From: Byssochlamys sp. IMV 00236
Taxonomy: Eukaryota > Ascomycota > Eurotiomycetes > Eurotiales > Thermoascaceae
Length of the DNA stretch: 31,518 nucleotides
Direction: 5' to 3'
NCBI GenBank assembly: GCA_001931875.2
Contig: MSJH02000710.1
Coordinates: forward strand, 1 to 31,518
Part shown: in pieces, positions 17,527-29,109 of the stretch
How the letters are laid out: every line of letters starts with the position of its first letter
How positions within the stretch are numbered: the stretch's first letter is position 1
Notes under the pieces: generated by a model
The model's input: the letters and a program-made list of their open reading frames with translations, nothing else
What the model was told of the DNA's origin: nothing
Databases searched by the model: none
Program-made: the position numbers and the translations under genes

Positions 17527-19673
17527 ATGTTGACATTTCAAAGATTGTACTCAACTACCTTAAATGCTCGCTCTAAATTATCAGCACTTAGAGCTGCAAT
17601 GAGTCAACTTGATGCAATGTAACTCGAAAGAAGCATAAAGTTTTTTCTATTGTACATAAAAGAGGGCGTGCGTGTTAACATAAACATGTAGTATTATACC
17701 GAGTGAAGACGCACACCAAGTATATAAAAGAACCTATTTCTATTTTTAATGACATACCAATATGCTTACAGAGTGAATACACAGCCCAGTGCGACAATCG
17801 AAGAGAGTGGCTAAGTGATTTTACAGGATCAGCAGGTTTAAACTAAAACCACACTAAAAAAAAAAATAGAGCTAAACGAATAGTTAGGCTGTGCGGTTGT
17901 TACTCAAAGTGAGGCACTTTTATTCACAGACGGCCGATACTTTCTTCAAGCGAACAAACAATTGGATAGCACACAGTGGAAGCTGATGAAACAAGGAATA
18001 CCAGGTGTGCCCAGCTGGCAAGACTATGTGACCAAACATTTACCTGTTCATGCGTCCGTTGGCATCGATCCTTCTGTGATCAATGTTGCGCAAGCTAAAC
18101 AACTCGAAGATAATCTTGCTGCCAGAGGGTCTCGACTGATATATACAGAGACAAACCTGGTGGATCAAGTACGAGAACGGGTACCAGAACGGCCTCATGA
18201 GTCAATCAAGAGGCACCCGCTTGAATATGCGGGCAAATCCGCCAGAGACAAGCTACAGGAACTTCGACAGGCGCTCAAGGGTAAATGCAGTGTGCTAAGC
18301 CGGCTAGATGAGATCGCCTGGTTATTCAACCTGAGAGGTTCTGATATTCACTGCTGCCCTGTCTTTTTCTCATACTGTCTAATCACACCTGACAAAGCCT
18401 TTCTATATGTTCAAAAAGATGTTATGGAAGACAAGATAAGAACAGAACTAGAGCAGCTTGGCATCGAGATACGCAAGTATGATGACATTGTGTCGGACCT
18501 GCTGACGTTTGACCATACTATGTTCTCAATTGATCCCGACGGAACCAACATGTCGATCCTTCAAGCCCTCAATAGAAACTCAGTAACTTTTTTTTTATGT
18601 GCCCAGTTTTTGAGGCTTAAACTTTTTTTTTTTTTTTACAGAACCAAATAGACCTGGAGCCTTCACCAGTTCAGTTACTAAAAGCCATCAAGAACCCTGC
18701 TGAACTCAAAGGTTTAAGAGATTGTCATAAATGGGATGCAATTGCACTTTGTCGACACTTTGCTTGGCTTTCTGAAAAGATAAGCAAACAGGAACAAGTG
18801 TGGGAGATCGAAGCAGCGGAGCATTTGAATGATATGCGTCGATGCCACCCGCTTTATGTCGGCCCGTCATTTGATACTATTGCTGCGTCTGGACCCAACG
18901 GTGCCATCATTCATTACTCACCTACACGCCAAGACTGTAGCAAGATAGATCCTTTTGAACTCTATCTGTGTGACTCTGGCGGGCATTACTTGAACGGTAC
19001 GACTGATGTCACTCGTACATACCTCTTTAGTGGAGAACCTAGCCTGTTTCAGAAGCGAGCATTCATTCGTGTATTACAAGCCCATATTGCAATAGATCAG
19101 GCTATCTTTCCGGAGGGAGTCACAGGTGAAAAAAGAGAGAGGGGCTTTCAATAAAGAAAAAGGCACTAAATAATAGATAGGCTATCAGTTAGACTCGGTT
19201 GCTAGACAGCCCTTATGGAAAGATGGTCTAGACTTTAGACATGGTGTTGGACATGGCGTTGGTGCCTATTTAAATGTTCATGAAGGGCCTCATGGGATAG
19301 GAAGTAGAAAGGCATACGATCAAGTACCGTTACAAGCTGGAATGATTGTCACAAATGGTAAATAGAGATGTGGTAACAGTTTTCTAGAAAGTGACGTTTA
19401 AATATAGAACCTGGGTATTACAAGGATCGTCAATTTGGAATCCGTATCGAAAATGTGCTACATGTCCAAAAATCAAGATTTGAGCATTTCCTTGGCTTTG
19501 AACATTTGACATTTTTACCACTTGGGTCCAAAATGATGGATAGCCAATTACTAAATTCAGAAGAAATAGATTGGATCAACAGGTATCACTCCGACTGCAG
19601 AAATAACATAGAGCCATTTTTAGGCGATAGTAAAGCATTAGCTTGGTTGGAAAAAGAGACTGAGCCTATCTGA
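17527..19673 (+). CDS. Xaa-Pro aminopeptidase (aminopeptidase P, M24B)
   Basis: Metallopeptidase that removes an N-terminal residue preceding Pro. Seven exons (17527-17618, 17692-17719, 17772-17835, 17888-18582, 18642-19125, 19181-19357, 19408-19673) give 601 aa, matching cytosolic XPNPEP1-type enzymes (about 620). The N-terminal domains show [55 protein letters not shown] and [13 protein letters not shown]. The pita-bread catalytic domain carries the metal ligands: Asp in [20 protein letters not shown] (two Asp), His in [10 protein letters not shown], Glu in TNEPGYY and Glu in GIRIENV. Exon 2 is a 28-nt microexon encoding IIPSEDAHQ. The first residues ([18 protein letters not shown]) are basic and Ser/Thr-rich and could act as a weak mitochondrial presequence. 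Confidence 0.95.
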
Positions 19674-19834
19674 TTATAAAAATAGATACTTAATTAAAAT
19701 TATTGGTTAAACGGGACTTGTGACTCGAAAATCTCCCTTTTCTTTATCTCTCTTCTCCTCTCTCTATTTCTCTTTCTTTTTTCTTTCTTAATCTGGCCTG
19801 TTTGTCTTTTTGATATACACACCTTCGAAAAGAT
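19674..19834. promoter_or_regulatory. short intergenic promoter, pyrimidine-rich
   Basis: The 160 bp between the aminopeptidase stop and the next ATG contain a long CT/T-rich tract (about 19735-19790), a common core promoter feature of fungal genes. Confidence 0.35.
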
Positions 19835-22525
19835 ATGCTTCCACCCTTTTTGAAACATGATGTAAATAGTAATCGAACATCGAATGGGGAATATATCCCA
19901 AAACATAGAAAACCAAGCCAGACACATACAGAGATGCTGTTAGAACTAGGATCACCCAGGAGGGATTCAAAAAAAAAGTATTATAAACCATCAAAGAGTA
20001 ATACCATCAACAACAACAACAAATGGTTAAAACTATTTCTCGTCTTTCTGGGCCTTCTCTTTCTTTTTGGCTACCTTCCCTTTTTCAGATTTGTCAAAAC
20101 CAACGACCATCAATCGTTCATCTCATTTTCAAGAGAACCTTCAAAGGAAGTGGTGAGAGATCAAATGATCTTGTATCGTATCATTGGCAACGACTTGCCT
20201 CCACGACACAAGGAAGGTCAGACCCTATCGAATCTACAGTTCATCCTGGACCACGAGCCGACTTTCCCCAACACGCGCAAGATATTCGTGTTGAACCGTA
20301 TTATCGACCCTGTGAATGAAGCGACGATCATTCGGCTGTTGGACAGGTACAACATGGAATACATTCGTGTGCCCTTTGACGAAAAGGAATATGAACAACT
20401 TGATTTTCAGCTCGAGTCGTTTCCAGATGCCGATTTTCTTCACTCAGACGATTACAGACGATACTCTAAAGTGGCCAAATTGCGAGCCTTGGATTATACC
20501 TATCATAAAAAGAATCTTTATGCCATGAACAATGTAAGTTGTCATCTTTATATTGTCACTTGTCGATAACACATCTATAGAACGGTGGACGTAACACAGC
20601 TATCCAGCACGGTAAAAGCATACCCAACGCCAAATGGATCATGCCCTTTGACGGAAACTGTTATCTGAGCAATAATGGGTTCAAGGAGATTAAAACTCAA
20701 TTAGAAAAATATGGCAAGGACACCAAGTATTTTGTGGTGCCCATGACACGATTGCTCAATAACTCTGTACTGCTCAACAATTTGGACGAAAGGCCAAAGA
20801 CACCTGAAGAACCGCAGATCATATTTCGTTACGATGCTTCAGAAGAATACAATCTCAACATGCGTTACGGCCGTAGAAGCAAGGTACATAAAAGAAAATA
20901 TGCACAAAACAAAAAGGATTAACATGATGTAGCTTGAACTATTGTGGCGTTTAGGTGCACTAGAGAACCGTCGACTGAACCGACCAACAGTACCTTGGGA
21001 ACCAGCAGAGCGTCCGTACAGTAAAGACAAGGGCAACTTTAAGAACATCGGCTGGGTCTTCCGCCTGTTCTCGGGAAACCCTCAACAGGAAGAAAACAAA
21101 AAGGAAGCATCATCGATTCGAGCGTTCAACCGATTACTGGCGATCCAGAGCTCTCTGGACAGCCTGGACGAATCCATCGCGCGTCGTACGTTCCGCCACG
21201 ACAAATTATTTCTGTACAACGAGATCGACGTCAATCAGAGACGATATGACTACTGGACGAAGCATAAGGAAGTGACATTGGCGGTCGAAAGACTTGAACA
21301 GGTTGCCAATGAGGTGCTCGAAGGAAGCCAACAGCGACTGGCGCCTATCTCTTCCACCACACAGGATGGTATGCCATTCGAGACCGTACCCGAAAAAGAC
21401 GAACTGGGCCCACTCTCGCAAAATGTGACGATCCTGACACTGGCTCAGTACTTGCTCGGTAACGAAAAGTATGGAAGAGGCGCAGCCAACTTGATCCGCG
21501 TGCATTTTTTGAACGAATACGCTGTGGAGGATGAAGATGAATACAACTCTGCGCGACGTATCCCAGACGACAGTCATCTCTTGGACTTTCTATCCGATCA
21601 AGGTTACTCGTTCCCTAGTCTCAGTCGTGTGCCTCATGTAGTGCCTAAGTACAGCAACAGCCGGGTCTTAAACACCTCTGATCTGACCAAGACTGATCTT
21701 TCATCTCTCCTTGACTGTATACGTCTGCTTCGTAAGATGCAGGCCCTTACACATAAAGAGTACATTGATCTACAAGCGATCACTGCCGAGTTCTTGGAAT
21801 ACCTCGTCACCTCGCCCACCGGCATCCATCTCGCTCAGATGACAGATCACCGCGGCGTGCTTTACGATCTTCAAGTCACAGCGATGGCAGCATTCACAGA
21901 CGATGTCCGTCTTTTCTTGCGTGTTGCTAATCGATGCCGCATGCGTATTGGCAAACAGTTCAAGGAAGACGGCACACAGCCATACGAAGAGACGTCCACT
22001 CGTACTCGCCTGTTATCATCCGGTAGCAGTGACCATCAAGTCGAGTGGAGAGCACTGCTTCATTACCAGACCCTCAACCTTCAGTACTGGACACTACTCG
22101 CCCGAGGCATCCAGAACGCAGGTATCGCCAAAGACATCTGGCACTACACCGCAGCCAACGAAGGTCAAATCTCTCACGCCGTCGTGCGGCATCTCCAAAC
22201 ATACGCAGACGTTCTGCCCACACTCTCACCCGCCGATGCAGACTTTGCCAGATCCCGCCTCAGACCTCTGGCTTACATGGCTCAGGCCGCGTTCCGTCAC
22301 AGTCATGAGAAGAAAACGCCGATAGACGACCGCGTGAAGGCGAGAACAGAACAAGATCGTGAATGGATCGAGCGACATGTGAGTCTATTTGGTGATCAAT
22401 GGAGTACCGAACCGTTAGAAGAAGAAGAACTTGTACATGATATTCTCAAAATAATGCATGACGATAAGATCAAAGGACGATTGGGCGTGCCTCCCTTTTG
22501 GATGCTCACTTCCACCAATTCCTAA
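19835..22525 (+). CDS. type II membrane protein: glycosyltransferase-like region plus alginate-lyase-like domain
   Basis: Exons 19835-20533, 20581-20883 and 20933-22525 give 864 aa. A basic Asn/Ser-rich cytosolic tail precedes one membrane anchor (KWLKLFLVFLGLLFLFGYLP, 63-82), so most of the protein is lumenal or outside. Residues about 105-330 look like a glycosyltransferase-type domain: MILYRIIGNDLPPRH, KIFVLNRIIDP, KLRALDYTYHKKN, NGGRNTAIQHGKS and WIMPFDGNCYLS. Residues about 500-810 resemble the all-helical alginate lyase fold (PF05426): NVTILTLAQYLLGNEKYGRG, AANLIRVHFLNEY, YDLQVTAMAAFTDD and ALLHYQTLNLQYW. Mucoromycotan walls contain uronic-acid polymers, so a role in building or trimming them is plausible (inference). 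It converges on NCS2, whose stop lies 64 bp away. Confidence 0.8.
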
Positions 22526-22589
22526 ACCTCATATTTATATAATGTATTTATCTATACCGCTTCTTTCGTGTACTTAGAATTTCTTTGTT

Positions 22590-24149
22590 TTATTCATCAT
22601 CATTAATTAAAAAATCTTTAATTTCATTCAGTAATCGTTCGTCTCGACTTTGTTCTTGTGTATTTTCTACAACATAGGGTGGTAGTAGCTGAATAGTTGT
22701 CGCATTGTAGTCCTTAAAGTTGACTTGACAACTATAACATAAATGCTGATTGATATCTACTTTGTTACCCTTACAGCCATTTGTTGTCGAACATGATTGG
22801 CTATTACCACAGCATCCATCATCAGAAGGCTTAGTATCTGCACCAGGCACTTCTGTCACCGTAATGTGTTTTCTCCATTCCCCGATTCCTGTTTGGCGTG
22901 GCCTATACATAGACTTAGTCTCGTTTTTTTTTTTTAAAAAAAAAAAAAAAAACCGTTATAAAGCTTACATCAAACACATGGCACAGGTTTGCTTGTAGTT
23001 CATATCCTTTGAAGGCGTCAACTTGCCGACCGTTCGACAGACCGTACTGACCGTCGATGGGAAATCTCGTTCTAGTCCATTTATAAAGTCTTCTGTCAAT
23101 CGATCAATCGAGGTTTTGGCAGGCATCATGGTACCAAAGTTGTAGGGAGGAATGACGAGCTTGTCAATACCCGAAAAGTAGTTGTAGAATCCAACCTCCT
23201 TCGACAGCATATCTTTCATAGGTCGTATGATACCCACACCAAATGTCTGCTCATTATCAACACTGATGTCTAGAGGTAAGCTGTAGCCTCGACCCTTGGC
23301 TGTCCAAGAGATCATCTTGATGGCCTGTCTTGTAGCTGAATCCGCAAAGAAGATATAAGTGCAACCCTCACGCTGAGCAACAGTGACAAGCATCTGCATC
23401 TTCATGTGCCACAGCAAATCTTCTTTAGCCGTTGTTTTTTTGATGCTATTGAATAATGATTGAAGTTGTTCTTTGTGGTCGACTGAAGGTGTCTTGTATG
23501 CGTATTCGGCCCAATGCTCTACATACATTTAATTTCTTTACTTTTTAGTATGATTTGTATCTTACCATAGTCGCCATTCTCTGTTCCTTCTGAGCTGAGG
23601 TATTTATCAAAATTGACATTCTTTACAAACTGAGGACTAAAGACGTCTTCGATCGGATGACATATAAATTCAAAATTGGGGTAATGCTCCTTCATACGTG
23701 CACGTAATGTTTCTGCAGAATCACTCTACACAATGGAATTAATATATATAAAAAAAGTTATCGTATTTCTATTACCATCGGGTCAAACAAGGAGCTTTCG
23801 TCAATGTGACAGATGACAGCTTCAGGTACGACTTGGATCTTTTTCTTTTCGTTAGGTAGAGTGTGCATAATGTTCTTGGTCAAGTCGACAAGGGATATAG
23901 ATGACGGTCCACCAGAGCAAGCTAAAAGTACTTTGCCCTTCTTTCTACTGCCATGCCTTAGTCGGATAAGGATAGATCTATACTTTCCTACATATTGATA
24001 CATGAAGCATGATCTATAAAAGAAAGTATTAATTATTTGTTTTTGAATATGTGTTTGTTTACTTGCCGACAATAGTAGGCTTGCTTAATGTGAAGCGTAG
24101 GCTTTTCTACTTTGCATTTACAGCACTGATCTCTGTTTGATTTGACCAT
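22590..24149 (-). CDS. NCS2: Ncs2/Ctu2, cytoplasmic tRNA 2-thiolation subunit
   Basis: With Ncs6/Ctu1 it thiolates U34 of Lys, Glu and Gln tRNAs. Five exons on the minus strand (24149-24067, 24013-23776, 23725-23566, 23518-22969, 22902-22590) give 447 aa, usual for the family. The N-terminus has a Cys cluster (DQCCKCKVEKPTLHIK, then YYCRSCFMYQYVGKYR), then KVLLACSGGPSSISLVDL, the PP-loop-like SGGxxS motif that is degenerate in Ncs2. VAQREGCTYIFFADSATRQA and GIIRPMKDMLSKEVGFYNY follow. The C-terminal Cys pairs are TCAMCLMPRQTG, a Cys-rich loop (CCGNSQSCSTTNGC) and LCYSCQ. Intron 1 is best explained as GC-AG, restoring YYCRSCF. The last intron contains a T12A17 tract. Confidence 0.93.
22924..22952. 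repeat. T12-A17 palindromic tract in an NCS2 intron
   Basis: A run of 12 T directly followed by 17 A inside the last intron of NCS2. It could fold back on itself. Similar T/A or A/T tracts occur near 12468 and 17502. Confidence 0.8.
24014..24066 (-). other. GC-AG intron in NCS2
   Basis: On the minus strand the donor is CG/GCAAGT and the acceptor TATAG/A, giving a 53-bp intron. Using the GT at 24062 instead puts exon 2 out of frame; using GC joins TGT CG/A TCA TGC TTC and restores the conserved YYCRSCF motif. Confidence 0.7.
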
Positions 24150-24423
24150 AAGAAAGACAAAAAAAAAAATTGAAATGAAATGTCATTGGTACAGCACAGA
24201 TTTTGATCCCTTCCTAGAAAACAGTCACAAGGGCTGAATGTCTGCCACAAACACACATATGAGGTGTATACACTACATGCACTAGAAAAAAGCACCAAAA
24301 AATAGGCTAATGCTACAAGCACTTCCTCTAGGCACTGCTTGTGATATCACTTTACAGTTTCACACTCTCTAACCTAAGTCTGTCCAATGGAATATCCTCT
24401 ATAAAGTTTCATCATACGTATAC
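24150..24423. promoter_or_regulatory. 5' flank of NCS2
   Basis: Upstream region of the minus-strand NCS2 gene with a short A-tract near 24161-24169. No recognisable exon or repeat. It also precedes the relic on the plus strand. Confidence 0.3.
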
Positions 24424-24957
24424 GTGATTGATCTTGCTTCCTTGTTCGCGAATCTGGCTCTGGTGTACAACTATACAAGTACCATAATGACAAGAGGAAG
24501 GTGGCTGTTACTTTCAAGGGCATTCTTAGTAATATATTTGAAAATTATTAAGGCTACGGTGCTATACCTGCTTATAGTGGGCTTTGAGGCACATCTCTGT
24601 GAGGCCGACCTCGCTGATAGAAAATTGTATGCAACAGCAATCAGGCATTCAATGAAATTCCCCGGCAAGGCGAAAGACCTTGAGTCTGAAATGGACTTTT
24701 GTGTCTGTTAGTAAGTTACACTAGGATTTATAAAGACACTCTTTATAAAAATCTTTTTTGAATACTTGCACCATTCTTTGCAGGACATGAACAAGGGCGT
24801 CAAGAAGAAGTTTATGACGGAGAAGCAGTCCATGGATTCGTTCCTTTGTCAAAATGAAGCAAGTGAAGTTATCAACATTGGTGATTTCATAACAGATATC
24901 ATTTGGGATATGGAAGAGGAAATCAGTAGCGAAAGTGAAGAAGAAGATGATGATTAG
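24424..24957 (+). pseudogene. probable C-terminal relic of the PD-(D/E)XK-like family
   Basis: A frame at 24424-24711 contains IDLASLFANLALVYNYTS, then VLYLLIVGFEAHL, then LYATAIRHSMKFPGKAKDLE. The order and spacing follow the intact 319-aa copy (MDLVRLGTFARSLM, VLAIQCIGYTMVFYL, IAQMTEILTIDVPKEITEI). After the stop at 24709-24711 the same frame reopens behind a clear acceptor (TTCTTTGCAG, 24774-24783): DMNKGVKKKFMTEKQSM, then a very acidic end (EEEISSESEEEDDD). The only good donor, GTAAGT at 24711, gives the wrong phase, so a working splice was not found. The nuclease-core residues are absent. Probably a truncated relic; a short functional gene is less likely. Confidence 0.4.
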
Positions 24958-25595
24958 CGCTGTAGCTGTTTAATTAAAAATGATTCTTTATGTCCCCATT
25001 GCAGCTTTTTTTGAGGAACGATCGATACGATATCACTGGGTTCTAATAAAGGAAGCCTACTGACGTATAGCACTGCGCCAGATGCACCGTTAAGATTGAA
25101 ATAAGTACAGGGTTGCTGCCCTCATTGGAAAGAATGAAGGGCAAACAATATATTTCGTACACAAGCCAGAGTCATCTTAAATATAAACATAATACACTGA
25201 TTCACGGCATCTGAAGTAGTTGATGACGCGTCATATCTAAGACAATTCACAAGATGAATTTCTTACTCTAATAAAAAGACTACAAAGAGACTCATTCCAT
25301 CTACGTGTATTCTATATTTCTCCAAGTTAAAACTACTTATCACAGTAGTCACAACTACGTGATAAATTATATGTAAAAAAAGTAGAGAAACAATAGACGA
25401 ACAATAACATTATGCTGTGTCACAAGAAATATATTTGCACAGCTAATGTATCAAAATAGCAGACTTGGTCATCATGAAAAGTGTCCACAATAAATAATTT
25501 ATTTCCGACCGTCTTAATTTTAGGTTAAAATCCCTTTAATCCAGAAAAATCTTTTATTGAGCCACGTCTCTTTCTCTCTCTTTTTTTTTTACAAG
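24958..25595. other. gene-poor region with repeat copy B; CSE1 promoter
   Basis: No supported exon. It contains the second copy of the dispersed repeat at 25146-25341. The last 60 bp before the CSE1 ATG are a CT/T-rich leader, typical of a fungal core promoter. Confidence 0.45.
25146..25341 (+). repeat. dispersed repeat, copy B
   Basis: Same-orientation relative of 16206-16464, with conserved blocks in order (TATTTCGTACACAAG, AGTAGTTGATGAC, ACAAGATG, ACTACAAAGAG, TGTATTCT) and indels between. It starts 189 bp after the third family relic and ends about 255 bp before CSE1. Confidence 0.8.
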
Positions 25596-28500
25596 ATGGC
25601 TGATCAAACGTATGAAGGGTTAAAGCAGCAATTATTACAGACACTTAACCCAACTACACAAAAAGAAGGTGTGAAATACAAAAAAAAAAGACTTTCAACA
25701 TGCTGACGTTTGACATTGTAGCTGCTTTCAATTTATCACAAGTCGAAGTTCAGCCCGGATTTCCTTTGGTTCTATTAAAGTTGATTAGTGATGAAACAGC
25801 GGATGGGACACTTCGTATGGCTGCTGCCATTTATTTCAAGAATTACGTCAAACGACACTGGGTTCCTGTAATATATTGTAATGTTTCTAGTATGAAAAAC
25901 TAATCATATAGTATAGGATAATGACCAAGCTGTTGATATCATTCAAGAACCTGATCGTATTGCAATCAAGAGTCAAATCGTTCAACTCATGATTACAGTG
26001 CCTGAAAAGATTCAATACCAAATCAGTGATGCTTTAACATTGATTGCTTCTTCTGACTTTCCTAATCGTTGGGAAGGTTTATTACCTGTAAATATATAAA
26101 AAGACGCGTTTATGAACAAAAGAGAGCTCATATGTATTGTAGGAATTGATTTCAAAGCTTAGCGCTACGGATTATATTGTCAATAACGGTATTCTCAGTA
26201 CAGCACATTCAATTTTCAAGAGGTATTGTAAACAAAGCAATCATTTCATTCATTAACAAGAACTATGTAGGTGGAGATCGGCATTTAGAAGTGATGATTT
26301 GTTTGCAGATATCAAGTATGTCTTGACCTTGTTCTGTGAGCCTTACTTTCAACTCTTCCAAGTAAAATATAGAATGGATCATTGAAATCTTTTTCTAATA
26401 TACTTTTAGATCACGGACAAATTAATCCAAGAAAACGCCAATAATCTCGCCGCTCTTCAGATCTTGTCACGCTCACTCATTTTGCTCATCAAGATCTTCT
26501 ATGACTTAAACTGTCAAGACCTTCCCGAATTCTTTGAAGACAATATGGCTGCATTTATGACTTTGTTTGAAAAATACCTCATCTATCATAACCCTCTGTT
26601 GGCCACAGACGATGAAGAAGAAGAAGGGCCCTTGGAACAGATCAGAACCCAGATTTGCTCCGTGTTGGAACTCTATGCGTCTCGTTACGATGAATCTTAT
26701 GAGCTCTTACCACCCTTTGTACCCATCATTGTCAATTTGCTGACCAACACTGGAAATGAAATCAAATACGATAATGTAAGTTTTGCAAGTAAAATACAGG
26801 GAGCGTGCTGATTCGTTTCTAGTTGATCTGTAAAGCATTTTCTGTCTTGACCATCTTTGTTCGACTTGAAACACTCAAGCCTATCTTTGACAATGAGGAT
26901 GCGTTGAAGAATATGTGTGAAAAGATTGCGTTACCCAATATGGCTATTCGAAGTACGTACACCCATAAATATAAAAACCCTTAACTTATTTTGTCTAGCT
27001 GTGGATGAGGAACTGTTCGAGGATAATCCCATAGAATACATCCGCAGAGACTTGGAAGGATCAGGTATAGTTCTATATGTCTGTGTATACATTAACTAAA
27101 TCGTCTGTGTAGACACGGATACACGTCGTCGAGCTGCGGCTGATTTCATCAAGGGCCTCTTGGAACGTTACGAGGCAGCAGTGACCAAGATCATGAGCGA
27201 GCACATTTACAACTACTTGATGACGTACAACAGCAATCCAACCATGAACTGGAGATACAAAAACACGGCCATTTTCGTGTCTGTGGCCATCTCATCCCTT
27301 TCGTCTACAGCACAACAAGGTGTCACCAAGGTCAACGCGTTGGTAGACGTGATCAACTTCTTTTCTCAGCATGTGCTCGTCGATTTGCAGTCTAATGTCA
27401 ACAGCGAATTACCCATCCTGAAAGTAGATGCGATCAAATACGTGTATACCTTTAGAAACCAGCTGACAAAGGAACAACTCTTGACCGTCTTTCCTCTGCT
27501 TGTCAAACACCTTGAATCATCCAACTATGTCGTCTATACCTATGCTGCCATCGCTATCGAACGTATCCTGTTCATTCGACAAGGAAAGATGATGCTGTAA
27601 GTTGTATAATGTTTGAAATACACAGTACTCATAGTTTATTATCAGCTTTACTTCGGAAGACATCAAACCCTATGCAGAAACCCTTCTTTCACAGCTCTTT
27701 AGATTGATCGAACTAGGCCAGACACCCGAAAAGTTATCAGAAAACGATTATTTGATGAAAGCTGTGATGCGTGTGATCATCATCAGCCGAAGCGACATGA
27801 TCCCCTATGTGAATGTGATCATGGGCAAACTGACTCAGATCTTATCAATCGTCAGCAAGAACCCAAGCAACCCTCGATTCAACCACTACATCTTTGAGAG
27901 CATTGGCGCCTTGATCCGATTCATCTGTCCCACATCGCCTGCAGCTCTTGAAGAGTTTGAAAATATGTGTTTTGGCCCCTTCCAGACGATTCTGTCCCAA
28001 GACGTCCAGGAATTCTCGCCCTACGTCTTTCAGTTGTTGGCGCAACTCTTGGAACAGCACAAGGGTACGGAACTGACTCCTTCTTATATCGCCCTTTTGA
28101 CGCCCGTACTCAATCCTGGTCTTTGGGAACAAGGAAATATTCCTGCTCTCGTTCGATTGGTTCAGGCCTACCTCGATAAAGGTGCTACTACGATTTTGTC
28201 CAATAACCAACTGGAGCCCATCCTCGGTATCTTTCAACAGAAACTGGTCTATTCACGTCAATTTGATCAGTATGCCATGCTCTTGTTACAGACGATTTCT
28301 CTTCGTGTGCCAATGTAAGTGTATGTGATTGTTTTATAATAGTATATTCATTTTTAATAGACAAATCCTGGGCAAATATTTGCCTGCATTACTTTCTGAT
28401 GTACTCAAGCGACTTCAAAGCAAAAAGAAGGGACAACATATTGCGTTTGATAGATTCACGAGAACGTTTACGAACTGGATGACAATGTGTTTCTTGAATG

Positions 28501-29072
28501 AAAACATGGGAGGACCTGATACGATCATTCGAGTCTATGAAGGATTACAACCAGGGTAAAACAAAAAAGATCAAAAAGAGATCAAGGACTCATCCCCCTT
28601 TTTTAGACTCTTTGGACAAATCATGAGTTTATTTGTTCTTCCAGATTTGAGCAAACTGGTTGAACCTGTCGAACGAAGAACAGGCGCTGCTGGCATCATT
28701 CATTTGTTGTGTCGTTCTGAAGCGATATTCCAAGCGCCCTATGTGAATCAGTTATGGTTAAATACACTCTTGGCCCTATTGAAATTACTCGAACTGCCTT
28801 TATCTGTGGATGCGGACGAGGTGGACGAGCTGTATACATTTGATCTAGAGGAAGGAGGGTACCAGACGTCATTTGCCAAACTGGCCACGGCCAATCCTGT
28901 ACCTGAGGACCCTACCAAGGACTTACCTCCTAGCCACATCTATCTTGCCACTCAATTGGCAAGTTTGCCACAAGCTAAGCGTGATCTTTTGAAGCCACTG
29001 ATTGGACAGTCTCAGGAAGCGATGACTTACTTACCAAGATACTTTGAAGAAGCCAAAGTCCCATTCTTGTGA
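25596..29072 (+). CDS. CSE1: exportin-2 Cse1/CAS, importin-alpha re-exporter
   Basis: Importin-beta family HEAT-repeat receptor that returns importin-alpha to the cytoplasm with RanGTP. Twelve exons (25596-25668, 25722-25867, 25917-26087, 26143-26222, 26271-26361, 26410-26775, 26823-26952, 26999-27064, 27113-27596, 27646-28314, 28361-28555, 28607-29072) sum to 978 aa, against about 960-970 for yeast and human. The N-terminal importin-beta domain shows AAFNLSQVEVQPGFPLVLL and AAIYFKNYVKRHW. Further landmarks are SSDFPNRWEGLLPELI, LFEDNPIEYIRRDLEGSDTD, TRRRAAADFIKGLLERYE, NWRYKNTAIFVSVAISSLS and YAAIAIERILFIR. The CSE1 C-terminal region carries HYIFESIGALIRF, PYVFQLLAQLLE and AFDRFTRTFTNWM. Only 37 bp separate its stop from the CAC2 ATG. 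Confidence 0.96.
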
Positions 29073-29109
29073 CGTGTAAATTAAATAAAACTTTCTTTCT
29101 CTCTTTTTA

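Noticed and set aside
24471..24668. Minus-strand frame of 65 codons
   Set aside because: It is antisense to a better-supported family-like frame on the plus strand.
27845..28237. 130-codon minus-strand frame inside CSE1
   Set aside because: It is a shadow of a long conserved HEAT-repeat exon.
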